From NCBI GenBank assembly GCA_015143295.1, contig CM026568.1, positions 17,118,607 to 17,182,606 on the forward strand: DNA of 64,000 nt. Direction: 5' to 3'. The stretch is from Tetracentron sinense (taxonomy: Eukaryota > Streptophyta > Magnoliopsida > Trochodendrales > Trochodendraceae). Each line of letters begins with the position of its first letter. Position 1 is the stretch's first letter. The notes beneath the pieces are model-generated. The model ran no database searches, had not been told where the DNA came from, and saw nothing but the letters and a program-made list of their open reading frames with translations. Shown here one piece after another: positions 1 through 13,100 of this stretch. The position numbers and the translations under genes are program-made.

Positions 1-175
1 GTCATTTCCATGTCAAACACCTGCAACTTCTAGTATACCGGGTGGTGATGGGTCACACATGAGTACTCATGGTGACAACTTGGGGCTAGGGTTGAAGGTT
101 GAATATAATTACTATAAAGCTAGATGAGACTAACTATTAGGAGTAATCTCAATTTGTTCGAATGTTTATTAATAA
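1..175. other. Unassigned intronic sequence
   Basis: No coding similarity or repeat boundary seen. By gene order it should be part of ICME intron 5. Confidence 0.4.
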
Positions 176-535
176 CAGTGTTACAAATCTCGTTCTCGGG
201 CTTTTATCGGCTGAAGTTTTTCTTGGGGAGATTTTCAAATCTGAATTTTTTTCGGGTATTTCTCGTCTAAATCTCGTTAATGATTAAAAAAATATATTGA
301 AATTACAGGAAATAGTAATAAATATCAACCAAGTTATAAATTCATAAAATCAACAACATTGTGTATTTCTCACGATATTTTTAAATATCGGTTAAATCTC
401 GTGATATATACGGGATAAAAAGAGAAAATTATATTTCTCACAAGATTTTTAAAATCTCGCGATAAAAACATAGTTTTAAACTTTAGATTTTTTTCCGAGA
501 GAAATTAGGTATTTCTCGGGAGATTTGTAGCAGTG
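176..535. mobile_element. Non-autonomous hAT-like MITE, 360 bp
   Basis: Terminal inverted repeats CAGTGTTACAAATCTC (left) and CACTGCTACAAATCTC (right, reverse complement). Flanked by imperfect 8-bp duplications ATTAATAA (168-175) and ATTGATAG (536-543), 6 of 8 matching. The interior repeats short AAATCTCG and TTTCTCG words, as in hAT subterminal regions. No coding capacity. Confidence 0.7.
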
Positions 536-540
536 ATTGA

Positions 541-1665
541 TAGTAGAGGGAAGTCGGGATATAAAATGGAAAATTGAATGAACCAGCTTCTGATGATCCT
601 AAATACGATAGATGAAAGGCAAGATATTTAATAGTTATGTCTTGGTGATGCACTCTAGTCTATGCAATCTCAAATCAATAGAGGGTTCTTGTTTCTCAGA
701 ACAGTAAATAAGATTTGGAATTCTGCAGCCTAAACATATTCCCAAGTAGAGAATATTGCATGTGTGTACTAGTTGCAATAGAATTTTTCTCATGTTAGGG
801 GAGATGATTCTTGCTGGATATTGCCTCCCTATATATTTTGTTGGACTAACTTGATCATTATTAGGGGTACAAACCTATATTTCCTACTGTTACTACTTAA
901 TTTAAGATGTTTGTGGTAAGAATTAGAATAATTGAGTTTTTGTCTGGATTAAACACAGACAGAGAGTCGTCACCCCTAAACTAAGTTTATGCTTATATCC
1001 AAAGTGAAGAGAGTCAAAGGGATGCTATGCTTCATAAGCAGGTGGGGGAAAGATCTACCCTCACAGAGGGGAGATAAGGGAGTGCAAGGATATCTGGTAA
1101 GATTTCTACAGGAACTAATGAGAAAGATAAGTTGAAGTGTGATCATTGTAATCATCTACGTCATACCAGGGAGACATGTTGAGACCTGCATGATCTTTCG
1201 GCCAAGTTTACTCAACCTAATTCAATTATTGTCCATACAGCTTCATATTTAGGTCTTTCTACAGCTATGGTCACACGCAGCCTATTTCCTAGCATATATC
1301 TCATCAAGGTGTAAATCCCTCTAAGGAAGTGATTGTTATTTCCAAGGAATAATTGGAGAACCTACGGTGTATAATACCTCAGGGCCTCAACAAGAAGGCC
1401 CTTCTACCACTTCCACCTCAACATTTGCTCAAGCGAGTACTTTTGCCTAAGCTTACAGCGTTTCACTCAACTCTTCTAAACCATCTTATACCATACATTC
1501 GGGACTTTCATATCACATGACTAGTATGCCATCCCTTTTTTCCTCATACAATATCAATTTAAGTAGAGACAAAGTTCGCATTGTTGATAGGTCTTTTTCT
1601 TCTATATCAAAAAAAGGGGATGTTAATTTTTCTCCATATTTGTCTCTATCTTAAGATTAATTCAT
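541..1665 (+). pseudogene. Copia gag-protease remnant
   Basis: A heavily stopped and shifted reading on the plus strand follows Copia gag order. The UBN2-type block (KIWNSAA.TYSQVEN around 700-760) is followed by a FLSGLNTDRES segment (about 930-975). A CCHC zinc knuckle, CDHCNHLRHTRETC, lies at about 1138-1182, and a degenerate protease segment (TIHSGLSYHMTSMPSLFS) at about 1490-1545. Integrase, reverse transcriptase and the 5' LTR are absent. It lies in ICME intron 5 in antisense orientation to the gene. Confidence 0.7.
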
Positions 1666-1799
1666 TTTTTTCGTGTTTTTCATGAGATGGTCTGATGATG
1701 AATAATCAGTTTGACTCAAAAGTCATAATCTTTTGTTCTGAGAATGGGGGGAGTATATGTACAATGGGCTTACTTCTTACTTTTCTAAAAATGGGTAGA

Positions 1800-2147
1800 A
1801 CACCAGACTACTTGTGTTAATCCTTTTTTCAAGACAGAAGAAGTTGCAAACATCTTAACTAAGGGGCATGACAGATATCTATACACCTGCTTGAGGGGAA
1901 GTGTTGTCAGGGATAGTATTGTCCTTACTCCTTAGTATTCTTTTATTATGCCCCTTAAAATTAGCTTCTTATGTTCTTTTGTCAGGGGCATTTTTGTCAC
2001 CCTAATTATTATATTAATAAAAGAGCCTTGAAAGGCTGTAGATAATTACTATGATATCCCTATTTGTATTTTTTCTCTCTACTTCTTTCTTCTTCTCATT
2101 ATCAAACCCTAATTAATTTTGCATTCTCTACTTTCTTCTTCTCCACA
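1800..2147 (+). repeat. Copia 3' end with polypurine tract and 3' LTR
   Basis: A short C-terminal Copia RNase H tail (LTKGHDRYLY) is followed by the polypurine tract TTGAGGGGAAG (1891-1901). An LTR starts TGTTGTCAGGG at 1902 and probably ends CA near 2147. The LTR contains an AATAAAAG signal near 2025. It belongs with the gag-protease remnant; no second LTR was found. Confidence 0.62.
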
Positions 2148-2454
2148 TAAGATAGTATAGGATAGCTATACTTTTGTCATTGAAGTCTAGTTTGGATAAA
2201 CTAGCACTAATAATCTAAACATGTGTAATGTTTCTGGATGCGTAGGTGAATTTAGAGCATATTCTCATTAAATGATAGCAGCTACATGATTCATAGAATC
2301 CAAATGTCACTCACTCATGAGAAACGGAAAAAAATAATAATTTTTACAAAATTAAACAAATTGCAGTCATATCATTCGTAGAATAAAATATTGCAAAATC
2401 TGCTATGAAACCAATGAACTGCACATATTCTTTAAGGGATACCGTGAGGACGTG
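2148..2454. other. Unassigned intronic sequence
   Basis: AT-rich, no recognisable coding or repeat structure. Lies between the Copia LTR and the hAT element whose TSD begins at 2455. Confidence 0.4.
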
Positions 2455-2462
2455 GTGTCAAC

Positions 2463-3411
2463 CATAGTAACAAAGTTCTCGAATAATTCCCGAATTGTAC
2501 CCGAACTATTCATTTTTTAAGGGGTGCCGTTTAAAAAGGCTTCTTTTTCCCGAACTAACGAATAATTCCCGAACTGACGAATTATTCGCGAATAATTCTC
2601 GAACGAACGAATTATTCCGAACTTATGCCGAACTTATTCCGAATGAAGATTTCTCACAAATTATTCGTTCATGCTTATTCAGAATTCTAAAATAAAAATG
2701 AGGGTAAAATGAATTTTCTATTAGCAATAGAATTATTACTAATAACTCGAGACTTATTTCACACTGAGAAATCTTCATTTGATTGAAATCGCCAATTGAT
2801 AGAAGAATGAAAAAACTCTATTCGAGTAAGCTATTTTAGGATTTTGATTACATTCGATTGAATTGAAAGAAAAAAGATAATTTTGCAAGCTGGTTAGTCT
2901 GTTGAATTTCCACTGAACTAAGAGAAGATAAGATTTGTGTTATTTATTCTGAGCTATTTCAACATTTTGCTAAATAATTATGTTATGCCAAATAAATACA
3001 CTCATATATTGTTTTTCTGATTTTATCTATTCAGATTATTTTTCTCGTTTTTATATATTTTTTAATTGCTTAAATAATTTGATTTGCATATATAAACATG
3101 TAATCTAAATTATTCTTTTTTCTTAAATTACATAAAGCTTACTTAAGCCTTATGTAATTTTTTTCTTGAGTTTGCGAGTTTACATAATGCTTGTTTTTTA
3201 GAAATTGGAATAAATGTTAACATAGTAAGAGATGTCAATACATATAGATTGGTAGATGGATTAATTAGCATCACGTTCTTATTTTTTATAATTATTAATT
3301 TTTATTTTTTAGAACTTATCCCGAACTTAACCCGAATTTGCCGATTTTTTCCCTTTTTTTTCGAACTTAACCCCTGCCAAATAATTCCCGAATCCGAACT
3401 TTGTTACTATG
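2463..3411. mobile_element. Non-autonomous hAT element, 949 bp, perfect TSD
   Basis: Inverted termini CATAGTAACAAAGTTC; perfect 8-bp target duplication GTGTCAAC at 2455-2462 and 3412-3419. Both ends carry clustered CCGAACTTA and CGAATAATTCCCGAA words (2480-2680 and 3310-3400), a subterminal array like those bound by hAT transposases. The middle is AT-rich and non-coding. Confidence 0.92.
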
Positions 3412-3469
3412 GTGTCAACAAGTACCAGTACCACAGTATGTCCAAGTAACATAAATTATGGACTACAAC

Positions 3470-3889
3470 CAGTGTTACCTAGGCACTATAGTTTTCCTAA
3501 ATTTTGTCGTGCCGACACTTGGACACGACACGACACTCCATGGCACAACACGACACTCCTTGGTACGTGCCTATACCGTGTCATGGTGACGTCAATATTA
3601 TGGTTAGGCATGTGGTGCTTCAAGTTTGTCGTGCCATTTTAAAATACAATTGTTAGGAACTTTTTGTCAAGTTGTGTTGCTTTTTCAAAAACATAAAGAA
3701 AAATTTACTAGAAGAACAGCGGCAACAACGATCAATATGTACATCTCTCTCTCCTCTTTCTTCTCTCTTGTTGTTGATTTCTACTCTCTATATGTGTATT
3801 TTTTATAACTTACGTATATACTTTTTAAAAAAAATTAGGTTCAGGTGATCTCCTCTCTTTCTATTATTATTATTTAAAATATGTGGATT

Positions 3890-3923
<34 letters not shown>

Positions 3924-4046
3924 CATTTTAAAAATAATTTACATCCGTGCCACGTATTAGGATTTTCAAAGCTTGTCGTGCCGAACATCTCTAGACACCT
4001 AGACACTTGGCACCCGTACCAACTACCACGTGCCTAGGTAACACTG
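3470..4046. mobile_element. Non-autonomous hAT element, 577 bp, perfect TSD
   Basis: Inverted termini CAGTGTTACCTAGGCAC; perfect 8-bp duplication ACTACAAC at 3462-3469 and 4047-4054. Subterminal CACGACAC and TTGTCGTGCCG words lie at both ends. A (TA)n run is at about 3893-3921. It sits only 50 bp from the preceding hAT copy and 45 bp beyond the exon 5 donor. Confidence 0.93.
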
Positions 4047-4091
4047 ACTACAACATGGCATTGCACTATTGCTTGAACTGAAATTGATCAC

Positions 4092-4166
4092 CTGTAATCT
4101 ATGCATGCCACTATGATGTCCCTTTCTGCTAACTGCAGTCCTAAAAGAGAACCCCATGCTTTGTAC
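4092..4166 (-). CDS. ICME: ICME exon 5
   Basis: A 75-bp exon, acceptor GATGCAG, donor TACAG|GTGATC. It encodes [20 protein letters not shown] then CIDY and the first two bases of the Arg codon. The expected next exon (NFPQGT block, phase 2) was not found between base 1 and 4091, so it probably lies outside the window. Confidence 0.9.
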
Positions 4167-7100
4167 CTGCATCAACAAAACGCTCACAACTACTGAACAA
4201 GAGAAAAATAAGCAGCTTCAAATGATGCAAGAGAATGATATAGTTAGCAGTTGTCGAATTAACAAGTCCTACAGCCAATACTTTAAACCATTAATAAGGA
4301 GGATAGTCCTTTCTTTATGATGATATTTCATATTGAACCTACATCTCAGATAAACGTGATACTTTTTGGGCATTACTTTTATCCTACATTTTTGTGATCG
4401 TGGCATTTTATTTTGTGATGTCGCTTTCTGTTAAACCAAAACAATATAATATCTTTCAATAATATCATATAACTGAATACATGTCAGTATGCCAGGCTTC
4501 TTAATGTCATCTGTGTCTAAAAACAACATATATGCCAGTGCTTCAATGTTAGCTTTAAATCATTCTACTGCATGTTGATATATGCACTGTCAAGGAAAAC
4601 AGTAGCTTAATCACTCACCCAATAATCCATGCTCCACCAGTTATAAATGCCACAACTGGCTTTGGCCCATCATTATTTATAGGTAAATGTAAATCAAGCC
4701 TGCAGAATCACAGTTTTATCAGCTTTTTTGCCAAAAAAACGCATGATAATATATCAAGTGTTCAAATTTATTGCATCTAAAATGCAAATGTAAATAAAGT
4801 ACAACCCGAATCCATAACTTCATACCTATTTCTCGGTTGATCTCCATAAACTATACTTCTGCGAATCTGACTCGAGAAGTAATAGTAATATGCAACTGCA
4901 GAAGACTAACAGATCGGTTATGCAACAACAAACTGGACATAGAAATGACTTGTTTTTTGTTAAAAGATACAAGTGACTAGATCCTACATATATGACAACT
5001 ATGTTGAGAAAAGGATAGGTGTCTTTCTTGTAATTTTGGTCTTATGTAATTTACGTTAATGTGTATGGACATTATTGTCCAACATATATTGTTTTAATAA
5101 TAAAAAATCATCGAGTTGTATAGATGAAAAACACACTCCAATTATTCTCCATCTTCGTTCTTCTCTCTTCAAACTCTAGAAACCCTAATCTTTCATAAAC
5201 CACTATTTCAAGTTGGTATCAAAGCAAATGGCGTATCCAAATCAATCTACTGAACCAAAGGAGCGCAAAGGACATATCGGAGGTGCTGACATCAGCAACT
5301 GGCATTAGCATCCGTACGATTGACGTCAATCATCGACAGTACTCCAATAGTGCTTCTGGATGTATTTTCAAGGGTTTTGATTTTAAATGAATTTCGAATC
5401 CTATTTCATGTTATTTGGATGAGTTTTGAACGACTTGTGGTCTTTTTGTGAAAATTTGAAGAAAATCTTGAAAAATATAAATCAGGAGTAATCTCTCTAT
5501 TGGATCCATTTGGGTTTATTTTCATGAGATTGCTCTCAAGTGGATGATGTGTTTCTTTGTACTTGGTCTATAGAAAAAAATTGGGCTATTTGGTTGAGTT
5601 TTGAAGCTCTGGTGAGGGTATTTTGATGTCTGCCAAAAATATGTATTTTGTTTACATGTTTTTTGGTTAAAATTGTTGTCATTGTTTAATTTATGGTAGT
5701 TTATTGATAGTTGGTGAACACAGTCTATCATTTATCATAAAGAGAGACTTTTGTGGTGTTAAAAGTCTCTGGAAGTATTATGTGGGCTGATTTTGCTCGG
5801 TTTTTCAAGGTGTTTGATAATTACTGATGTTAAAATTATCTAGACTAGTCTGAATCTGCCCGGTTATTTCTTGGGGGGGGAGTTGAGTTATGTTGATTGT
5901 ACCATTCTCTGACCGGATGACGGTGATAAATTCATTGGACATTGGGATTCGGAGAACGTGACTGTAATGTCATGGCTTCTGCATTGAATGGAACCAGCAA
6001 TTAATAAGACATTTATGTTTGTGGACATAACAAAAGAACTTGGGATGCTATTGCAAAATCTTATTCCTACAAGCAGAATTATGCTAAGGTGTATGAGTTG
6101 ATAGACACTATCAATAATTCAAACAGGGGGACAAAAAACTGAATGACTATACAGGGTTGTGAGGTTTATGGTATGAAATGAATCACTTCCAACCCATATC
6201 ATGTTTCATCATGGACTAGTAAACAACGTACCAGAATTGAGCAAAAAATGCGTTTGACTTGCTTCGTGAGAAATAATCAGGAGTATGAGGTTGTACGAGT
6301 AATATTTTGGGGCACGAGACACTACCTTCACAGGGGACAATTTTCTCTCTTCTTCAGCTTAAGGAGAGTCGTAGGAGAGTTATAGTTATATATGATAGTA
6401 CTCCAGAGAGAGCAGCTCTTGTCACTAATACTTGGTTTAGACGTTGAGGTGGTCATGAAAGATCAAGTGGTGTTTATGATGATAAAGACAAGTTAAAATG
6501 TACTCATTGTGGTCGTTAAACGGCTTACCAGGGAAATATGTTGGGACTTAGTGGGTTGTCGCCTGAAGTTGAATCAGACTGGATCATCTACAGCTCACAG
6601 GGTCTCATCCTAAGTAACCAAAGAGTAGAGCGGGAGCGGGAGAGCGTCAAAGTTCAATTTAGGATAGAGTCGAGAGCGTCTCCGGAGCATCGATATATAT
6701 ATATATGTATATAATATTTTTTTTAAAAAAATTAATGTTTAGTGAATCTTAATCACACTTAATAAGAATTAAAAAGGAAATAGTGTTGACATGTGACTCT
6801 CCGACTGCGATTGAACTCAAGGAGAGTTCAATCGCAATTCACTATGATCCATCTCTTGCACAGAAAAGAGAAAAGTAAAAGAACATGAAAAAAAGTGTTT
6901 AAAAGACTTTACACTTGACAGTATTGTCTCCTGACACTACTGTCCTTGATGGTAAATAACAAAAAGAAAAAAAAATTGAAAACTGACACTTTTTTCCTTA
7001 AGCGTTATAAGTTATAACCCTTGGGTAAAAAGCACTGTTCATCCTCCTCGTGATTTACAGTGGCGAAAACAGCCATTAGCTTGGAAGATCAAGCTTTGTA

Positions 7101-10100
7101 CGCTCGCAACACTTTACGTAAATGAAAACCGCACGCCGAATGCGAATACGCTCTCAAACCGTGAGAGCGAGGTTTGAGAGCGGGAGCGAGTAGCCTAGAT
7201 GACGGTTTGGGTTACTGAGGTCTCATCTGCTGGTGGTTCTTCTTCAGTTGGAGTTACATCCTCTACTACTCATGATACAGTTGGATTGAAGGGGATGAGT
7301 ATTAGGGTTTGACTTTTGAGAGAAGAAGAAGAAGTAAGGAAAGATTAGAGAGATAGATGATCTCTCTCCCACACTTTATAATTTATACTCCACTAATAGT
7401 ATATATTAGTATACAAGACATACTAATAGTATACCCAAAATACAGTGTATAAGATATAACATAAACATAAAGTCCATAAACATAATGCCTTATTCAACAC
7501 TCCCCCTCTAGTTGGTTCGTAGATATCACTCATGTCCAACTTGGCAATAATGCTTCGAAACTGAGTACCACCAAGATCTTTAGTCAACACATCAGCCAAT
7601 TGATCTACAAACTTCACAAACAGAATGCAAATATAACTCACTTTCAACTTCTCCTTGATGAAATGGTGATCTACCTCAATATGCTTGGTTCAATCATGCT
7701 GCACCGGATTATGTGCAATACTGATTGCTACTTTATTATCACAGTATAAGCGCGTGGGACCTTCAGTAGGAAGTCCAATATCACTCAGGAGTAATCAGAG
7801 CCAAAGCAATTCACACACACCGTGGGTCATGGCTCTAAACTCTGCCTCTGCACTAAATCTAGCAACCACATTCTATTTCTTACTTCTCCATGTGACAAGA
7901 TTACCTCCAACCATGGTGCAATACCCGGAAGTAGAACATCTATTAGAGACTGAGTCAGCCCAATCTGCATTGTTGTAGGCTTCAACCCTTAAGTTCTCAT
8001 TACAACAAACTCTTCCGGGAAGACAACTTTAAGTATTAAAGGATTCGATTAACTGCATCCAGATGACTAGTAGTTGTTGAATGCATGAATTAGCTAACTA
8101 CACTGATAAATAAGCAATGTCTGGCTTAGTAAGGGACAAATATATAAGTCTGTCAACAAGTCTTTAGTAGCAGACATTCCCCACTAGCTTCGCTGAGTTT
8201 ATGATTTGGGTCTATAGGTGTATCACATGGCTTACAGCCCATCATGCATGTCTCCTCGAGTAGGTCAAGTACATACTTGAGAGACAAATATGCCTTCTTA
8301 GATCAGGCAGCTTTAATCCCAAGGAAATACTTTAGAAGACCAAGGTTTTTGATCTCAAATTCTTTTGCTAACTTTCCCTTCAGTGACTTTATTTCATCAA
8401 GATCATCACCTGTTACAACAATATCATCCACATAAACAATCAAGACAGTCACTTTCTAACAAGATCGCTTGAGAACAATGTGTGGTCTGTTTGACTTTAT
8501 CTATAACCATTCTTCGTCATTACATTGCAGAAACGCTCAAACCATGCTCTGGGAGATTGCTTCAATCTATACAGTGTCTTCTTCAGCTTACACACCTTCC
8601 ATTCATCTGATGGACATTTGAACCCAACAGGAGATAACATATACACTTCTTCCTTTAAATCACCATGAAAAAATTGCATTTTTCACATCAAGCTGAAACA
8701 AGGATCAATCCCAATTGGACACACATCTCTTTTTCCATAGCATGTTTCCATTCTGGTTGAGACAATGCATCTGCTAAGCTGCGAGGGACAGACACAGAAG
8801 ACAAAGTCAAGGCAAAAGAGCGATACAAAAAAGAAAAAGCATGGTAAGAGACAACATTCGAAATAGGATAATGAGTGCATGCTCTAGTACCTTTCCTAAG
8901 AGTAATAAGAATTTCAGAGTCAATAACGTTAGGACTAGAATGAACAATGTCACCTGGATCAGAAGAGGTCTCTTGGTGGAGCTCATGAGGATATTTTTGT
9001 CTTCTCTTGTATACTTGTAATTCTTTAACCATATGTCTTGTGCGGAAGGAAGAAAAAAGTAGGCACTACTGATATCTAGCTACATGAAGTGGAGAAGCCA
9101 TGGCATGACAACGGCATTTTCAGCCCGGATCGGTTGACTTGGTGGGAGTAGAAATGGCACCATTCAAATACATCATCTTCCCCTTGACTTTAATAAATAA
9201 CTTTGTGAATTAAGACCAGGCAAGAAAAATTGCTCAGTCTAACTTACTATAGTAATCTTGAGATTTGGGGCATCACTCGGATTAACCGCGGCACTACCTC
9301 TACCCTGCACAATGGTACTAGAGGACTGACTAATCTCAGATTTATCCGCCATAATATTCAAACCACGAACCAAATACAAATCTGCAATTTTAAGGTTATA
9401 CCACTCTAAAACAACTCCCAAAGTAGGGTTTCACTACTCATACTTGCTCAAAACTCCACCACAAACAACTATAGGGTTCCAAAAGGGAAAACACAACAAT
9501 CTAACATAGGTTAGAGTATGCGGGGATATGTTAAAGTGGCTGGTCCAGCATCTGAAAAAAATGCAGAAAAATTTCTGCAAAAAACCCCAAAACCGGTAGA
9601 TATAAGGGAGTAAAATCCCTGCGAAACGCTCAATAGTGCTCCAAATCACGTGTAACTTGTGGCAAACATTTAGGAATTACCATATGGATCAAACAATACC
9701 AGAAGGGCTCCACAAAAATTACCCAAGAGATCGCACCAATCAGTTTTGCAAAACTGAATTTTTTTCAGAAAAATTCTGGAAAAAGCATAAAAAATACCTA
9801 AAGGTGTCGAAAATTTCTACAAAAATCACAAGTATGGTGATTTTGGGTTGGAGCTCCACAAGTACGGTGGGTCAAGATGTGAGAGAGGCTCTCCTAATGT
9901 GATGGCAGCCAGTTAGCTTTTTGTGGTTCTTCTCTTTTTACTATTGTGTGACTCTCTCTTTAGTTTACGCCTCTGTAAATTGCTTCTTCTTTGATATATA
10001 TATATATTTGCTTTACGAATAAATAAAAAATTTCTAACGCAAAAAATCTGAGTCTGTACGGTTGACATCATGTGTGATGCAGGGGCGGAACCAGGAATTT

Positions 10101-13100
10101 TTCATTGGAGGGGGAGTGCGGAATACATGTATAAAAAAAACTAGCGGATTTAAGGGTATGGAGTTTGATGGCGTAGCCCTCAAGAAAAAAAAATTTGGTA
10201 ATTTTTTTTTTGTTGAGAAATTGTTTTTCCCAGGTATGCCCTTGAGGTTGCCATGTGTCCCTATTGATACCCTTAAGGCCTTAACTGTGGTTAAGATTCA
10301 CCCACCCCTAGGGTTCACCTACCTATCCTCAATTTTTTTTTAAAAAAATATCAATTTTTTTTCAAACCCTAGTTAAAATTCACCAACTCTTTAAGGTTAA
10401 AAAAAATTAATATTTTTTTCTAAAGCCAATGATAAGTATGTGAACCATAAGAGTAGGTGAATTTTAACCATAGTTAAGGGGTGTCAATAGGAACATGTGG
10501 TGACCTCAAGGGCAATACCGGACTCCATTGGTTGAGTTGGTTTAGTTTGTGAGGTTATTGGGGTTAGCAATTAGGATTTGAGAGAGGAAGAAGAAGAAGA
10601 AAGAGATTAGGTTTACGGAAAAATAGTGAGAGAGCACTTTATTATTTATATTTCGCTAATGGTCTACTATTAGTATATAAGAACTACTAATAGTAGACAC
10701 ACAATACAGTATATAAGAGATAACATAAAGACAAGGTCCATAGGAATACAGCTCATAAAGCCTTATTCAACACTCCCCCTCAAGTTGGTGCGTAGATATC
10801 ACTCATGCCCAATTTTCCAACAATATTTCGGAATTAAGTACTACCAAGACTCTTAGTTAACATATCAGCTAGTTGATCTTCTGAGTTCACAAATGGTGTA
10901 CAAAATATACCCCGCCTTCAACTTCTCTTTAATGAAATGACGATCTCCCTCAATATGTTTGGTTCTGTCATGCTGCACCGGATTATGAGCAATACTAATA
11001 GCGATTTTATTATCACAATATAAGCTCATGGGGCCTTCAGTAGGAAGCCCAATCTCACTCAGGAGTAATCGGAGCCAAAGCAGTTCACACACATTGTGTG
11101 TCATGGCTCTAAACTATACCCCTGCACTGGATCTAGCAACTACATTCTACTTTTTACTTCTTCATGTGACAAGGTTACCTCCAACCATGGTGCAATACCC
11201 GGAAGTAGAGCGTCTATCAGAAACCGAGTCAGCCAAATCTGCATCAGTGTAGGCTTTAACCCTTAAATTCTCATTACAGGTATACAACAAACCCTTCCTA
11301 GGAGATGATTTTAAGTAGTGGAGAATTCGATTCACTACCTCCAGGTGCCCAGTAGTTGGTAAATACATGAATTAACTGACTACACTGACAGCATAAGCAA
11401 TGTGTGGCCTAGTAAGAGACTGATAAATAAGCATGTCAACAAGTCTTTGGTACCTTCTAGCATCTGGCAGTTGTTCCCCAATAGCTTCACTGAGTTTATG
11501 ATTAGTCTATAGGTGTATCACATGGCTTACAACCCATCAGGTCTGTCTCCTCCAGTATGTCAAGTACATACTTGCGTTGAGAGACAAATATGCCCTTTTT
11601 AGATCTAACAACTTCAATTCCAATAAAATACTTTAGAAGACCTAGATCTTTGATCTCAAATTCATTTGCTCACTTGCCCTTCAGAGATTCTATCTCATCA
11701 AAATCATCACCTGATACAACAATGTCATCCACATAAACAATCAAGAAAGTCACTTTCTGACACGACCGCTTGAGAAACAATGTGTGGTCTGCTTGACTTT
11801 GTCTGTAACCATTCTTCACCATAGAATTGTGAAAACGCTCAAACCATGCTCTGGGAGACTGCTTCAGTCCATATAAAGTCTTTTTTAGTTTACACGCCTT
11901 CCCTTCATCTGAGGGACATTTGAACCCCGGAGGAGATACCATATACACCTCTTCCTCTAAATCACCATGAAGAAATGCATTCTTCACAACAAGCTGAAAT
12001 AAAGGTCAATCCTTATTGACTGCAAGAGAAATGAGGACTGTCACTGAGTTCATTTTTGCAACTGGAGCAAATATCTCCTGATAGTCTATGATGTATGTCT
12101 GAGTATACCCTTTTGCAACCAAGCGAGCTTTGTATCTCTCAACTGAGCCATCCAAGCGATGTTTTACTAAAAACACCCACCTACATCCAACCGGCTTCTT
12201 CCCTTTTGATAGGTTGCATGGTAAGATACAACATTAGAGATAGGATGTTGAGTACATGTTCGAGTGTCTTTCCTAAGGGCAATAAGAATATCAGACTCAA
12301 TAATGTCAGGACTAGAATGAACAATGTTACCTGGATCAGAAGAGGTCTTTTGGTGGGGCTCATGAGGTTCTTTCCGTCTTCTCTTATATACCTGCAATTC
12401 TTTGACCACAGGTTCATATTCTCCCTGTCTACAATCACTATCAGAGGAGAAAATAGGAATAGGAAAAGAAGAAGATATCTCTTCACTGATGCTCTCCCCC
12501 TGAAGAGACATCTCATTGGCAGAAAAATACGGAGTAGACTCAAAAAATGTGACATTCATAGATACAAAGGACCGACGAGAAGGAGGATGATAGCATTTAT
12601 ACCCCTTTTGATGAGGAACATACCCAAGAAATATGCATCGAAAAGCCTTAGGATCAAGCTTTGTGCAAGCAGAACGAGCAATATGCACAAAGTAAATACT
12701 CCAAAAATCTATGGGGCCACTGGAAACAAAGGAGTGGAAGGGGATAACAGGGAAAAGGAGATTGGAACTCCAAAATTCAGGAAGGCCTCCGATTGATTAA
12801 GAAAGCAGCAGTCAAAATGACGTCAGACCAAAAAACTTTAGGCATATTCATAGCAAGCATAAGCGAACGAGTGACTTCCAACAGATGTCTGTTTTTTCGT
12901 TCAACCACACCACTTAATTAAGGTGTGCCAGCACAAGAAATCTGATGAATGATACAATGAGAATAAAAAAATGTAGCCAAACTAGTAGACATGTATTTCC
13001 CCCTCCCCCCCACCCTCAATTATCTGAACAAAGGACTTTAATTGAGGCATTAAACTGAGTGGCAATCATTGTATAAAACGAAAGAAAAACAATGTCAACT

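Noticed and set aside
1-4091. Next ICME exon (NFPQGT block)
   Set aside because: No phase-2 exon with that block found on the minus strand; it probably lies outside the window.
5214-5225. tRNA gene
   Set aside because: TGGTATCAAAGC is the retrotransposon primer-binding site next to an LTR; no cloverleaf. The same holds for 15542 and 16039.
12095-12796. 233-codon plus-strand ORF, the longest in the window
   Set aside because: It is the antisense of Copia B integrase/RT link sequence; the opposite strand carries the recognisable Copia reading.
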